From Ruegeria lacuscaerulensis (lineage in GTDB: Bacteria > Pseudomonadota > Alphaproteobacteria > Rhodobacterales > Rhodobacteraceae): a DNA stretch of 64,000 nt. A program made the translations under genes and the position numbers. Location of the stretch: NCBI RefSeq assembly GCF_013034685.1, contig NZ_WQGO01000001.1:372001-436000 (forward strand). The letters are read 5' to 3'. The stretch's first letter is position 1. Each line of letters opens with the position of its first letter. Below the pieces are notes generated by a model. The model had not been told where the DNA came from, did not search any database, and saw nothing but the letters and a program-made list of their open reading frames with translations. This document shows, piece after piece, positions 18,976 through 28,850 of the stretch.

Positions 18976-20637
18976 ATGGCGCAGATTCATCTGAAACTGG
19001 GATTGCTACTTCAGATACTGGTCACGACCCTATGGGTTGGCCTTTGTGCAGCGCCTGCTTCTGGTCAGGAAACGGTCGAAGCACCTGTCGAAAACGAAGA
19101 ACAATCCGAGACCTTCAAAGCACCCGTTATCGTGGACGGCGATACTCTGTTTTTCTTACGTGGTTCCAGCGCACTACCAGCATCGGAACGCGCCGAAGCA
19201 GTACAGGAAAAAATAATAGAGGCGGCCGAAGCTTCGGATAGCCTTGAAGTCACAATCACTTATGAGGATACTGAACTCGGTACACGCATACTGGTCGACG
19301 GACTTTCGGTATCGGTTGTGACAGTCGCCGACGCGGAATTGGAGCAGATTGAACTGGAAGTTCTCGGTTTTCTCCATGGCGAGGCCATTGAGCAAGCGAT
19401 CCTAGCCTACAGGTCCAATCGAACTGATCAAGCGCGAGTTTCCGGAGCGATCGAAGCCACCGCATGGACAATAGGCTTTGGTGTCTTTGTAGCCATCATC
19501 CTTTGGCTGCATCGCAGGATCAGACGCAAAACGCTGAAATTCGTACAACGGCATCTGAAGGACGTGGAAAACGCCACCGCAAAAAGCGTTCAGGCTGAAG
19601 CGATTGCCGCACTGGTTCGATATACCCTGAATTTCGTCCTGCTGGTGATCTTCTTTCTGGGTTTCTACTATTACCTGTCCTTCGTCCTACTCGCCTTTGC
19701 CGAAACACGGTACTTCGCGCAGCTTCTGCTGACTTACCTGACTGAGCCTGTTCTACTGATCTTCAAGGGCATCCTTAGTTACATCCCCAACTTGATCATG
19801 CTGGGTCTAATCAGCTGGGTCACGCTTTATATCATTCGGGGCATGCGGGTGTTCTTTGACGCCGTCGAGGCCGGGTCATTCGATCTGGGGGATTTTGAGA
19901 AACATTGGGTGAGCCCAACCTTCAACATCGCGCGCGTCGTCGTCATACTAATCGCGCTGGTCTTTGCCGTTCCTTATATTCCGGGATCAGATTCGGCTGC
20001 CTTTCAAGGCCTGACCATTCTGGTGGGCGCAATGCTGTCGCTGGGCGCGAACTCGGTCGTTTCAAACATGCTGGCGGGACTGTTTGTGATCTATCGCCGC
20101 TCGACCTCGATTGGGGACCGCATCCAGATTGGCGATCACATCGGTGACGTGGTGCAGATCAAGCTGATGGAGACGCATCTGAAATCCATCAAGAACGAAC
20201 TGATCTCGATCCCCAACGCGCAGTTGATGAACTCGGACGTGGTGAATTTTTCCAAGAAAACCGATGGCAGCGGGCTGTTACTGCACACCACTGTCGGCAT
20301 CGGCTATGAGGAACCGCCCGAGAAGGTCGAGGCCATGCTAATAGAGGCTGCCCACCGCACTAAGGGGATCAAGGCCAAGCCGGAACCCTTTGTTTTGTGG
20401 ACTGCTTTAGCCGACTACGCGATTAATTACCAGATCAACGGCTATACCACGCGGGGCAGCATCATTCCCAAAATCCGCTCGGACCTGCACCGCAATATCG
20501 TGGCCGTGTTCAACGAAAACGGCGTGCAGATCATGACGCCGTCTTATATGGCCGATCCGCCCGATCCGAAAATCCCCAGCGAAGACTGGGATGGCCATCT
20601 GGCGCATGAATCCCACGAGGGCGCGGATAAGTCGTAA
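18976..20637 (+). CDS. MscS-family mechanosensitive channel with periplasmic N-terminus
   Basis: 553 residues: signal peptide (~1-31), a ~110-residue periplasmic domain, about four hydrophobic helices between 155 and 330, then the pore helix and MscS core near 340-390 (GAMLSLGANSVVSNMLAGL, RSTSIGDRIQIGDHIGDV) and the C-terminal cage. Such channels release solutes on hypo-osmotic shock. It is larger than E. coli MscS (286 residues). Preceded by GGGAGG. Adjacent to yajC divergently and to serS downstream. Confidence 0.88.
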   Translation: MAQIHLKLGLLLQILVTTLWVGLCAAPASGQETVEAPVENEEQSETFKAPVIVDGDTLFFLRGSSALPASERAEAVQEKIIEAAEASDSLEVTITYEDTELGTRILVDGLSVSVVTVADAELEQIELEVLGFLHGEAIEQAILAYRSNRTDQARVSGAIEATAWTIGFGVFVAIILWLHRRIRRKTLKFVQRHLKDVENATAKSVQAEAIAALVRYTLNFVLLVIFFLGFYYYLSFVLLAFAETRYFAQLLLTYLTEPVLLIFKGILSYIPNLIMLGLISWVTLYIIRGMRVFFDAVEAGSFDLGDFEKHWVSPTFNIARVVVILIALVFAVPYIPGSDSAAFQGLTILVGAMLSLGANSVVSNMLAGLFVIYRRSTSIGDRIQIGDHIGDVVQIKLMETHLKSIKNELISIPNAQLMNSDVVNFSKKTDGSGLLLHTTVGIGYEEPPEKVEAMLIEAAHRTKGIKAKPEPFVLWTALADYAINYQINGYTTRGSIIPKIRSDLHRNIVAVFNENGVQIMTPSYMADPPDPKIPSEDWDGHLAHESHEGADKS

Positions 20638-20709
20638 CCGGTGCTACACCCTGCGGTTCAGATGGTGCATAAGCGGTCTCAGTGATTCACGCATTCAAGG
20701 ATCTGAGAC

Positions 20710-22002
20710 ATGCACGACATCCGCGCCATTCGCGAAAACCCCGCCGCCTTCGACGCCGCCCTTGCGCGCCGTGGGGACGCGCCGGTGTCGTCGGACCTGC
20801 TTCGGCTGGACGAAAGCCGCCGTGCGAAAATTCTGGCGGCTGAGACCGCTCAGGCCGAACAGAACAAGGCCAGCAAAGAGGTCGGCGCCGCCAAGGCGCG
20901 CGGTGATGAGGCGGAATTCGAACGCCTCCGCGCGCTGGTCGCCGAGAAAAAGGCCGAGATCGCCCAAATGCAGACCGAAGCCAAGGATCTGGACGCTCTG
21001 CTGACGGATCAACTGATCCGCATCGCCAACCTGCCGGCCGAGGACGTGCCCGAAGGAGCCGATGAAAACGACAATGTCGAGGTCAATCGCTGGGGCACCC
21101 CGCGCGAGCTGGACTTTGCTCCGAAAGAGCACTTTGAGATCGACGCCGTGCAAAACGGCATGGATTTCGAGACTGCCGCGAAATTGTCCGGCTCGCGTTT
21201 TGTGCTGCTGTCCGGCGGCGTCGCACGCATCCACCGCGCGCTGGCGCAGTTCATGCTGGACACGCATATCAACGAGAACGACCTGACCGAGGTCAACGGC
21301 CCCGTTCTGGTTCTGTCGGAAATGATGCAGGGCACTGGTCAGCTGCCGAAATTCGGCGAGGACAGCTATCAGACGCGCGAAGGCTGGTGGCTGATCCCGA
21401 CGTCCGAGGTCTCGCTAACCAATATCGTCAACGACACGCTGATCGAGGAAAGCTACCTGCCCCGCCGCTATACCGCGCATTCGCTGTGCTTCCGGTCCGA
21501 GGCCGGTTCTGCCGGCAAAGATACGCGCGGGATGCTGCGTCAGCACCAGTTCGAGAAGGTCGAGATGGTCTCGGTCACGCATCCGGACAATTCCGACGAC
21601 GAGCAGAGGCGCATGTTGCGCTGCGCCGAAGGGATCCTGGAAAAGCTGGGCGTGCCCTATCGCACCGTGATCCTGTGTACCGGCGACATGGGCTTTGGCG
21701 CGCGCCGCACCTATGACATCGAAGCCTGGCTGCCCGGCCAGGATACGTACCGCGAGATCAGCTCGGTCTCGACCTGTGGAGACTTTCAGGCACGTCGCAT
21801 GAACGCACGCTTTCGTCCCGAAGGCGGGGGTAAGCCGGAATATGTCCACACGCTGAACGGCTCGGGTCTGGCGGTGGGGCGTTGCCTGATTGCAGTGCTG
21901 GAAAACGGCCAGAACGCCGACGGCACCGTCACCCTGCCCAAGGTGCTGGCTCCCTATCTTGGTGGCAAGCTGACACTGCAACTGGACGGCAGTTTGGCAT
22001 AA
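20710..22002 (+). CDS. serS: Serine--tRNA ligase
   Basis: 430 residues: N-terminal coiled-coil arm (~25-105, Lys/Glu/Ala-rich) that binds the tRNA-Ser long arm, then the class II catalytic core with TSEVSLTN, the motif 2 block [23 protein letters not shown] (split here) and the motif 3 block [18 protein letters not shown]. It charges tRNA-Ser. Normal length. The plus-strand gene converges on the Lys/Ala-rich protein gene. Confidence 0.97.
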   Translation: MHDIRAIRENPAAFDAALARRGDAPVSSDLLRLDESRRAKILAAETAQAEQNKASKEVGAAKARGDEAEFERLRALVAEKKAEIAQMQTEAKDLDALLTDQLIRIANLPAEDVPEGADENDNVEVNRWGTPRELDFAPKEHFEIDAVQNGMDFETAAKLSGSRFVLLSGGVARIHRALAQFMLDTHINENDLTEVNGPVLVLSEMMQGTGQLPKFGEDSYQTREGWWLIPTSEVSLTNIVNDTLIEESYLPRRYTAHSLCFRSEAGSAGKDTRGMLRQHQFEKVEMVSVTHPDNSDDEQRRMLRCAEGILEKLGVPYRTVILCTGDMGFGARRTYDIEAWLPGQDTYREISSVSTCGDFQARRMNARFRPEGGGKPEYVHTLNGSGLAVGRCLIAVLENGQNADGTVTLPKVLAPYLGGKLTLQLDGSLA

Positions 22003-22005
22003 GAA

Positions 22006-22030
22006 AACCGGCGCGCCACAGCCGCCGGTT
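22006..22030 (-). terminator. Hairpin terminator between serS and the HHH protein gene
   Basis: Eight-base arms AACCGGCG/CGCCGGTT with a nine-base loop; on the minus strand it is followed by TTTTC. It lies in the 53-bp convergent gap and may serve both genes. Confidence 0.65.
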
Positions 22031-22055
22031 CGCAAATCTCAAAGGTGAGGAAGGG

Positions 22056-22613
22056 TTACTTCTTCGCCTTTTTCTTTTCTTTCTTCTTGTCTTTGTTCTT
22101 GTCGTCTTTTTTCTTCTTGTCCTTGGACTTGTCGTCCTTTTGGGATTTTTTGTCCTTCTTCGCCTTTGCCTTCACCTTGTCCTTGGCTTTCGAGAACACG
22201 GCCTCCATCTCGGCGCGTTTTTTGGCGGCCTTTTCCGCTTTGGCTTTGGCCTTGGCTTTTTTCCGTGCTTTGGCTGCGGCGGCATCTGCGGCTGCTTTTT
22301 CCTCGGCCGCTTTGCGGGCCGCCGCCTCAGCCGTTTTTTCGGCAGCGGCCACCGTCTTGCGCGCGACCGGTTTACGCGCCGCCGGTTTGCGCGTCGATGT
22401 TCGGCGTGCGGCTGGCTTGGTGGCTGGTTTGGTCGAAATCGCCTCTTTCGCTGCAGCGATCAGCAGCGGCGCACGCGCGACACCAATTCGGGGGACCTTG
22501 ACCAGATCGGCAGGGCTTGCCTTGGCGATGGCTTCTGCGGTTCTAAAACCGTTTGCCGTAAGCGCTTGTCCTAACGCTTCGCCCACACCTTTAACGTCGG
22601 TCACTGAGGTCAT
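22056..22613 (-). CDS. Helix-hairpin-helix protein with histone-H1-like Lys/Ala tail
   Basis: 185 residues. Residues 1-62 form a helix-hairpin-helix domain (VTDVKGVGEALGQALTANG, VKVPRIGVARAPLLIAAAK), the fold seen in DNA-binding and Rad51/NusA-type HhH proteins. From ~65 on it is almost only Lys, Ala, Arg, Glu and Asp: first PAARRTSTRKPAARKP-type H1 repeats, then AKARKKAKAKAKAEKAAKK, ending in K/D-rich KDKKKKDDKNKD. The layout suggests a nucleoid-associated protein. The start chosen removes eight residues; GG-AAAGG upstream fits it. Terminated by a hairpin shared with serS. Confidence 0.75.
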   Translation of the reverse strand: MTSVTDVKGVGEALGQALTANGFRTAEAIAKASPADLVKVPRIGVARAPLLIAAAKEAISTKPATKPAARRTSTRKPAARKPVARKTVAAAEKTAEAAARKAAEEKAAADAAAAKARKKAKAKAKAEKAAKKRAEMEAVFSKAKDKVKAKAKKDKKSQKDDKSKDKKKKDDKNKDKKKEKKKAKK

Positions 22614-22689
22614 TCCTTGTCCTTTCTGTATCTCCAAGCAGATGTATATACACTGAATATACAGATCCGCAAGCCGTATGATCCCAAAC

Positions 22690-23676
22690 CTAACTGCTAT
22701 GGGCCAAGTTGGCTGTTTGTCGTTTCTTTGGGAACGGCACCAGGCGTTTGGCGTCTTCGTCCCACAGTTTGAGGTTCAATGCCGCCACCGCTTCGGGGAA
22801 CTTGATCCGGCGCGGCGTGTATTCGGGCGGTAGGTTGTAGTGACATTCCCGCAGTCGATAAGACGGAATACGCGCGTTGAAATGGTGGATGTCATGCAAC
22901 GTAATGCAGGCCACCGCGTTGTCGAACCACCAACCGAAATCCAATGCGGACGACCCCTGCAAAGCCGCCAGTTTAGGGTCCAGGTCAGGACGCCGATCCC
23001 AATAGGTATCCTCAAAATTATGCTGAAGATATACAAGGAATACGCCCAGCATCCCACCCAACAAAGAGAAGACAAGCCACACCAGAATGCCGGTACTGCC
23101 CGCTATCAGGTACAGCAGCCCCAGAAACACGATGATAGACAGGTTGTGCAGAACGACACCGGTCACACCGAACCGCATCGTGTTCTTGGGCCAGCGATAA
23201 CGGATGAAATAGGTGAACAATGCGCCCACTGGGACAAGGATGAACGGATTGCGGTAAAGGCGATAGAACAAACGGGTTTTCCAGTCCGCCTTAGTCCACT
23301 CGCGCACTGTCATCGTGTGAATTTCACCGGTTTCGCGATGTTCTAGGTTTCCGATTCCGGAATGGTGCAGATTGTGGTTCTGCTTCATCACTTCGAACGG
23401 GGCAAAGGTGAAAGGTGACAGCCCATGCCCGGCCCATTCATTTTGTAGACGTGTTTCGAAAAGGGAATGGTGGCCGCAATCGTGCTGCAAGACATACAGG
23501 CGCACGGCGGCAAATGCGAAAACAATCCCGGCGGGGACCATAATATACCAGCGATCCACATAAGCGACGGCCAGCGCAAGCGATGCAAAATACACCGCGA
23601 AAGTCCCAAAATAACTGAGAGCCGCCAGCCGGTTGTCCTGCACCGCATATTGTCGCGTGTATTCTCTTAGATCCAT
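22690..23676 (-). CDS. Membrane fatty acid desaturase
   Basis: 328 residues with the three histidine boxes of the FA_desaturase family: HDCGHH (65-70), HNLHH (101-105) and HDIHH (261-265), which hold a di-iron centre, between pairs of membrane helices. QHNFEDTYW near 218 is typical of the delta-12-like branch. It introduces a double bond into fatty acyl chains; the position cannot be read from sequence. The upstream region is AT-rich and probably holds its promoter. Confidence 0.92.
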   Translation of the reverse strand: MDLREYTRQYAVQDNRLAALSYFGTFAVYFASLALAVAYVDRWYIMVPAGIVFAFAAVRLYVLQHDCGHHSLFETRLQNEWAGHGLSPFTFAPFEVMKQNHNLHHSGIGNLEHRETGEIHTMTVREWTKADWKTRLFYRLYRNPFILVPVGALFTYFIRYRWPKNTMRFGVTGVVLHNLSIIVFLGLLYLIAGSTGILVWLVFSLLGGMLGVFLVYLQHNFEDTYWDRRPDLDPKLAALQGSSALDFGWWFDNAVACITLHDIHHFNARIPSYRLRECHYNLPPEYTPRRIKFPEAVAALNLKLWDEDAKRLVPFPKKRQTANLAHSS

Positions 23677-23841
23677 CCAGCCCGCCCCTCACGATGGCCC
23701 GGTTTAATATCAATTTGAAATTAAGCGTGGAATTCTCACATGCAACCCGCACGCGCGAAAACAAATGCACGCCAGTGAATGCTAGCGTGCAGTTTGGGGC
23801 CTGTCACGCCCCTCAGCCGAAAATGCTGCGATTTGGCGCGG

Positions 23842-25305
23842 TTACGCGCGCCCTTTGAGATGTTTGGCCAAAGCACCGGCGTTTTTCTTACGCCGTCCTT
23901 TGTAGGGGTTCTTGTCGCCTTGGCCGCGCAATGTCAGGCGGATGGGCGTACCGGGCATGTCAAAATCCTCGCGCAAGCCATTGATCAGATAGCGGTTATA
24001 GCTTTCGGGCATCTTGTCGGGATGCGAGCACATCACCACAAACCCCGGCGGGCGGGTTTTGGCTTGCGTCATATAGCGCAGCTTGATCCGGCGGCCCTGC
24101 GGTGCCGGCGGTGGGTGCTGTTCCAGCATCGCAGTCAGCCAGCGGTTCAGCGCAGCCGTGGGCACACGGCGATTCCACACATTATGCGCACGCAGGATGG
24201 CCGCACGCAGACGTTCCAGACCCCGGCCCGTCTTGGCGGACACCGTGATCAGAGGCGCGCCGCGCAGTTGCGGCAGCAGCCGTTCAAACGACTCCTTGAG
24301 GTCGCGCAGTTTCTCCTGCTTGTCCTCTTCAATATCCCATTTGTTCACTGCGATGACGACTGCGCGACCTTCGCGTTCAGCCAGATCGGCGATACGCAGG
24401 TCTTGCTGCTCAAATGGAATTGCTGCATCCAGCAAAACCACCACGACCTCGGCGAACTTCACCGCGCGCAACCCGTCGGAAACCGAGAGCTTTTCAAGCT
24501 TTTCCTGCACCTTGGCCTTTTTGCGCATGCCTGCCGTGTCGAAAATCCGCATCGGCGTGCTGTCGCCATCCGGGTCGGCCCAGTCTACCCGAAGGCTGAT
24601 CGCGTCGCGGGTGATCCCGGCCTCGGGGCCGGTTAGCAGACGATCTTCGCCCATGATCTTATTGATCAACGTAGATTTTCCCGCATTCGGGCGACCTACA
24701 ACAGCCACCTGCAACGGCTTAGCTGCGGTGATCAGAGGGGTTTCGCCCTCACCATCCTCATCCAGTTCGATATCGGTTTCCGGGGCCTCATCCTGAGCCT
24801 GCTCTTCGGCCGCGTCGGCCAGAGGCATCAATTGGGTATACAGGTCCGTCATCCCCTCGCCATGCTCGCCCGACAGTCGGACGGGTTCGCCAAGGCCAAG
24901 GTTATACGCCTCAAGCACACCGGCATCGGCGGCTGAGCCTTCGGCCTTGTTCGCCGCAAGGATCACATGTTTCGAACGTTTGCGCAGGATATCGGCAAAC
25001 AGCTCATCGGTCGGTGTCACGCCAACCCGCGCATCGATCATGAACAGACAGACATCCGCCATGTCTACAGCGCGTTCTGTCAGTCGACGCATCCGACCCT
25101 GAAGGCTGTCATCGGTGGCGTCCTCAAGCCCGGCGGTATCAATCACGGTAAAACGCAGATCGGCCAGACGCCCTTCGCCCTCGCGCAGGTCGCGCGTCAC
25201 GCCGGGCTGGTCGTCGACCAAGGCCAGACGTTTACCAACAAGGCGGTTGAAAAGGGTGGATTTGCCCACATTCGGGCGCCCCACGATGGCGAGGGTCAGT
25301 GACAT
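23842..25305 (-). CDS. der: Ribosome-associated GTPase Der (EngA)
   Basis: 487 residues with two tandem GTPase domains and a KH-like C-terminal domain. G1 motifs: GRPNVGKST near 8-16 and GRPNAGKST near 205; G3: DTAGLED and DTAGMRKK; G4: NKAE in the first domain (Glu instead of Asp, as in many Der proteins) and NKWD in the second. An acidic linker separates the domains. Der assembles the 50S subunit. Follows bamB with a 48-bp gap, the usual yfgM-bamB-der order. Confidence 0.97.
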   Translation of the reverse strand: MSLTLAIVGRPNVGKSTLFNRLVGKRLALVDDQPGVTRDLREGEGRLADLRFTVIDTAGLEDATDDSLQGRMRRLTERAVDMADVCLFMIDARVGVTPTDELFADILRKRSKHVILAANKAEGSAADAGVLEAYNLGLGEPVRLSGEHGEGMTDLYTQLMPLADAAEEQAQDEAPETDIELDEDGEGETPLITAAKPLQVAVVGRPNAGKSTLINKIMGEDRLLTGPEAGITRDAISLRVDWADPDGDSTPMRIFDTAGMRKKAKVQEKLEKLSVSDGLRAVKFAEVVVVLLDAAIPFEQQDLRIADLAEREGRAVVIAVNKWDIEEDKQEKLRDLKESFERLLPQLRGAPLITVSAKTGRGLERLRAAILRAHNVWNRRVPTAALNRWLTAMLEQHPPPAPQGRRIKLRYMTQAKTRPPGFVVMCSHPDKMPESYNRYLINGLREDFDMPGTPIRLTLRGQGDKNPYKGRRKKNAGALAKHLKGRA

Positions 25306-25353
25306 GACATTCAACTTTCAAGACTCAGACGCGCCCTTTAGCGCATCTTTTCG

Positions 25354-26676
25354 TCAACGGAAAGCGTGTAGATCACCTTTGGTCGATACGACATACAAGG
25401 TCTGCCCCGCCACGACGGGTGCAGTGGTGGCCCCGCCGGGGACCTCGACCCGGTTGACCAGCGCGCCATCGACGGGATTAAAGAAGCGCAGGTAGCCATC
25501 ATTCGAGGCGATTACGATGCGCCCTCCGGCCAGAATCGGGCCGTAGTGAGCCACTATGGGACCACGACGGTTGGGTTTGTCCTTTACGAAGCCTGGCAAG
25601 TCCTGCGCCCAGACTACCTGACCAGTCGCTGCGTCCAGACGGATCAGCTGGCTGCGGTCGCTGACCTGGAAAATGCTGTTGCCCGCAGGCCAAACCGTAT
25701 CAATTGCGCCTTCATCGGCGGTCCACTTTCGCTCACCGGAATCCGCGTCAAAGGCCACGGTGCGGCCCGAGTGGTTCCCAATATAAATCGTGTCACCCAC
25801 CACCATCGGGCCACCGGTGACATCAACGATCTGCGCCGCCGCGCGTCCACGGCGCCCACCGGCCACCGAGGCGTTCCAGCGGCGGATGCCGCCACGACGG
25901 AACGTGGCCGACACATCGCCAGAGCCAAAGGCGAACACGGCAAATTCCTGCGCGATTACCGGAGCGGGCGCACCCAGGACGTTTCCGACGCTCGGCGTGG
26001 CTTGAATCTGCCAAGCGATCCGCCCGTCTTTGACATCCACGGCCCAGCCGGTCTCATCCCCGGCGACCAGATACAGCAAGCCGCCATTCACCAAAGGCGC
26101 GCCGCTGCCGGTGGCGTTCAACCGTTTCTGCCAGCGGGTTACGCCGGTTCTGGCATCCAGCGCGGTAAGGCGACCAAACCCGGATGACACATACAAAACA
26201 CCATCAGCATAGGCCAAGCCACCGCCTGTGGCGTCCGCGTCGCCATCCTGCGCAGGGATCAGATTAACGCTCCAGACAGTTGCGCCTTGTGCGGATGTCG
26301 CGGTGACGTTGGCGCCAGAGTCCAGAGTGTAGATCAATCCGCCTGCTACGACAGGCTCGGCTGTGATGCGCTGTTTACGCGAATCCCCCTTACCGATGGA
26401 ATTCGACCATACCCGTTGCGGAGTCGCGCGCAATTGCGCATGCGTGGTGCGGAACGCCGCTGTGCCAGGACTTTGCGGCCAGCTTACATTAGCTTGCTGG
26501 GCCGGCAGGCTGATAGGTTTGGCTCCACGTGTCTCAACCGCCTCGGAATCCGCAGCGGGGCGGATATCCTCACGGGGGCCGACCAGGATCACCTCGGCTT
26601 CCTGACAGGCAGCCAGTACTGTCAGGGAAAGAACTGCGACCGACGCTCCGACGCGGGAAAATAGACTTGTTACCAT
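25354..26676 (-). CDS. bamB: Outer membrane assembly lipoprotein BamB
   Basis: 440 residues. Lipobox LAAC near residue 24 (LSLTVLAACQEAE), then PQQ-like beta-propeller repeats visible as recurring LTALDARTGVTRWQK, VAFDADSGERKW, IRLDAATGQVVWAQ. BamB binds BamA in the outer-membrane beta-barrel assembly machine. The inner ATG gives a clean lipoprotein signal. Upstream of der and downstream of the YfgM-like gene, a context seen in many proteobacteria. Confidence 0.92.
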   Translation of the reverse strand: MVTSLFSRVGASVAVLSLTVLAACQEAEVILVGPREDIRPAADSEAVETRGAKPISLPAQQANVSWPQSPGTAAFRTTHAQLRATPQRVWSNSIGKGDSRKQRITAEPVVAGGLIYTLDSGANVTATSAQGATVWSVNLIPAQDGDADATGGGLAYADGVLYVSSGFGRLTALDARTGVTRWQKRLNATGSGAPLVNGGLLYLVAGDETGWAVDVKDGRIAWQIQATPSVGNVLGAPAPVIAQEFAVFAFGSGDVSATFRRGGIRRWNASVAGGRRGRAAAQIVDVTGGPMVVGDTIYIGNHSGRTVAFDADSGERKWTADEGAIDTVWPAGNSIFQVSDRSQLIRLDAATGQVVWAQDLPGFVKDKPNRRGPIVAHYGPILAGGRIVIASNDGYLRFFNPVDGALVNRVEVPGGATTAPVVAGQTLYVVSTKGDLHAFR

Positions 26677-26718
26677 GATATTGCGCACTCGCCTGTCCAA
26701 TATGTGTTCCGCCCCGGA

Positions 26719-27390
26719 TTAGCCCTGCCGGGCTATCAGCGGTTCGGGTTCACCCCCAAGGGCTACAATCAGTTGCGCAGCACGCTGTTGCAGGTCAACA
26801 CCGATCTCGGCATCTTGGCGCAGCGCTTGCAACCGCGCAATCGCCGCGTCGACATTGCCTTCAGACACATCCAGCAGCGCCAACTGCTCCTCCGCAAGCA
26901 AGCGCAACGGCGCACCCGGCGCAGCCAAGGCTTCGAATTGCTGGCGTCTGTCTGCGATGGGCAGGCTATCCGCTTGCAGCAACAAGGCTTTAAAAGCCGC
27001 AATCGCCCGGTAGATCTCAGGCAGGTCCCCCTGCACCGCAATGGTGTTCAGACTTGCAACCGCATCCGCCTCGGACCCGGCTTCAACCTGGGACGCCGAC
27101 AGCAACATATTCAGGACTGCATCTCCACCCGGCGCCGCCGCCTCAACCTCCGACAGGGAAGCAGCACGTTCCGCCGAGTCGTTCAACGCCAGAGCCGCTA
27201 GAATCGAGTCGCCCAGATCCTGGGCCTGTCCGGTTGCCCGCGCCTTACGCACCTCGTTGAAGGCCGCGCCGCCGACGATCAGAACCACGGCCAGCACACC
27301 GACCCAGCCCCAGCGCCGCAGCAGCAGGTAAAGACGGTCCCGGCGGACCTCTTCGGTCACCTCATCAATGAAACTGTCGGTGTCGCTCAT
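26719..27390 (-). CDS. YfgM-like tetratricopeptide membrane protein
   Basis: 223 residues: short cytoplasmic N-terminus (DSFIDEVTEEVRRDRLYLLLRRWG), one membrane helix (~29-45, WVGVLAVVLIVGGAAF), then a periplasmic TPR-like helical domain to the end. This matches YfgM/TPR_21, an ancillary SecYEG translocon subunit that helps periplasmic chaperoning. First gene of the yfgM-bamB-der string, diverging from the RND pump. Confidence 0.85.
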   Translation of the reverse strand: MSDTDSFIDEVTEEVRRDRLYLLLRRWGWVGVLAVVLIVGGAAFNEVRKARATGQAQDLGDSILAALALNDSAERAASLSEVEAAAPGGDAVLNMLLSASQVEAGSEADAVASLNTIAVQGDLPEIYRAIAAFKALLLQADSLPIADRRQQFEALAAPGAPLRLLAEEQLALLDVSEGNVDAAIARLQALRQDAEIGVDLQQRAAQLIVALGGEPEPLIARQG

Positions 27391-27518
27391 CCCTGCCCTC
27401 CGGGGCTGTAATCCGTGGTGTATGGCGCCATGTCATAACCCGCCACATTTGCCAAGCCAAGGGTCCGAATTCGCACATTTCCCACTAGGCGGCACAGGCT
27501 TGCGGAAAAAAGTGAACC

Positions 27519-27532
27519 AAACTATTCAGTTT
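27519..27532. promoter_or_regulatory. Palindrome in the RND operon promoter region
   Basis: AAACT-ATTC-AGTTT, a perfect five-base inverted repeat, lies about 85 bases before the adaptor gene start. It could be an operator for the efflux operon; no regulator gene is adjacent. A chance palindrome is possible. Confidence 0.25.
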
Positions 27533-27617
27533 AGCGTGGAAAAGCTGCATAATCAGCCCCACATTTAAGTACGTGCGTCAACACCATCTTGGCGAAAATT
27601 TCTGGGAGAAACCCTTT

Positions 27618-28850
27618 ATGCGCTTGATTTCGCTGGTAAATGCGGTTCTGGTAACAGTCGCACTGTTCCTGCTGGTGTTCGAGCGCGATGCGTTGTTTGC
27701 ATTCGCAGGGCGGGCCGAAGCCGACGAAACAAGCGCAACCGAGTCGCCTGAACCAACATCAGATGCTTCGGACAAGTCCGCCGTCAACGTGGTTGCCCTG
27801 CGTTCAGTCGCACGCGAGATTGACAGCGCTGTGTTGCTGCGGGGCCAAACAAAAGCCAATCGTCAGGTCGAAGTTCTGGCCGAAACCACCTCGACCGTGA
27901 TCTCGGAACCCAAGCGCAAGGGCACCTTTGTCGAGGCCGGGGATTTGCTGTGTGAACTGGATCCCGGCACCCGCCCGGCCAGTCTGGCCGAGGCAATGGC
28001 CGCCAAGCTTGAGGCCGAAAGCCGTATCCCCGAAGCCGAAGCTCGTTTGGAAGAGGCCCACGCATTGGTGGCCGAGGCCGAGATCAACCTAACCGCCGCG
28101 CAAAGACTGTCGGAAACTGGCTTTGGGTCGGAAACGCGGCGGGTTGCCAGTCAGGCCGCCATGCGCACCGCCGAGGCGGGTATCAAAACTGCCGAGGCAG
28201 GTCTGGAAGCCACGCGCGCCGGTATCGAAGCCGCCATTGCCGAGGTCGAAGCGGCCCGGCGCGAGATCGACCGTCAAACGATCGAGGCCCCGTTCAAAGG
28301 CCTACTGGAAAGCGACACTGCCGAACTTGGCAGTCTGATGCTGCCCGGCTCGCTATGCGCCACAGTGATTCAGCTTGACCCGATTAAGCTGGTGGGCTTT
28401 GTACCCGAGACAGAGGTCAACCGCGTGATTGTCGGGTCTGAGGCGACGGCGCAACTGGTTACAGGCCTTCAGGTGGCTGGCCGGGTCAGCTTTCTCAGCC
28501 GGTCCGCGGACGAAACTACCCGGACATTCGAGGTGGAAATCACCGTCCCCAACCCTGATTTGACAATCCGCGATGGCCAGACGGCAGATATCCGTATCGC
28601 GTCCGAAGGCACCAAGGCGCACCTGCTGCCGCAATCGGCCCTGACCCTCAGCCGTGAGGGGCAAGTCGGCGTGCGCACCATTGCGGCGGGCAACATTGTC
28701 GCCTTCCAGCCGATCCAACTGTTGCGTGACACGTCCGAAGGCGTCTGGGTCGATGGCCTGCCTGAAACGGTGGATATCATCGTGATCGGGCAGGAATTCG
28801 TGACTGCGGGCGTGAAAGTCGCCCCCACCTACAGGAACCTGACCGAATGA
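27618..28850 (+). CDS. RND efflux periplasmic adaptor subunit
   Basis: 410 residues of the HlyD/AcrA membrane-fusion family: N-terminal hydrophobic segment (~1-25), lipoyl-like half near residues 75-110 (VLRGQTKANRQVEVLAETT is close), an Ala/Glu-rich alpha-helical hairpin (~125-215), lipoyl return (IEAPFKGLLESDTAELGSL) and beta-barrel domain. It bridges the inner-membrane permease to an outer-membrane channel, which is not encoded here. The ATG with GGGAGAAA upstream was chosen over a longer start. Its end overlaps the permease start by four bases (ATGA). Confidence 0.93.
   Translation: MRLISLVNAVLVTVALFLLVFERDALFAFAGRAEADETSATESPEPTSDASDKSAVNVVALRSVAREIDSAVLLRGQTKANRQVEVLAETTSTVISEPKRKGTFVEAGDLLCELDPGTRPASLAEAMAAKLEAESRIPEAEARLEEAHALVAEAEINLTAAQRLSETGFGSETRRVASQAAMRTAEAGIKTAEAGLEATRAGIEAAIAEVEAARREIDRQTIEAPFKGLLESDTAELGSLMLPGSLCATVIQLDPIKLVGFVPETEVNRVIVGSEATAQLVTGLQVAGRVSFLSRSADETTRTFEVEITVPNPDLTIRDGQTADIRIASEGTKAHLLPQSALTLSREGQVGVRTIAAGNIVAFQPIQLLRDTSEGVWVDGLPETVDIIVIGQEFVTAGVKVAPTYRNLTE

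Noticed and set aside
22056..22500. Simple-sequence repeat in the HHH gene taken as a DNA repeat locus
   Set aside because: The repetition is explained by Lys/Ala codons of the tail; units are not identical at DNA level.
23796..23815. GGGGC/GCCCC hairpin downstream of der as a terminator
   Set aside because: Short stem and no T run on the minus strand.
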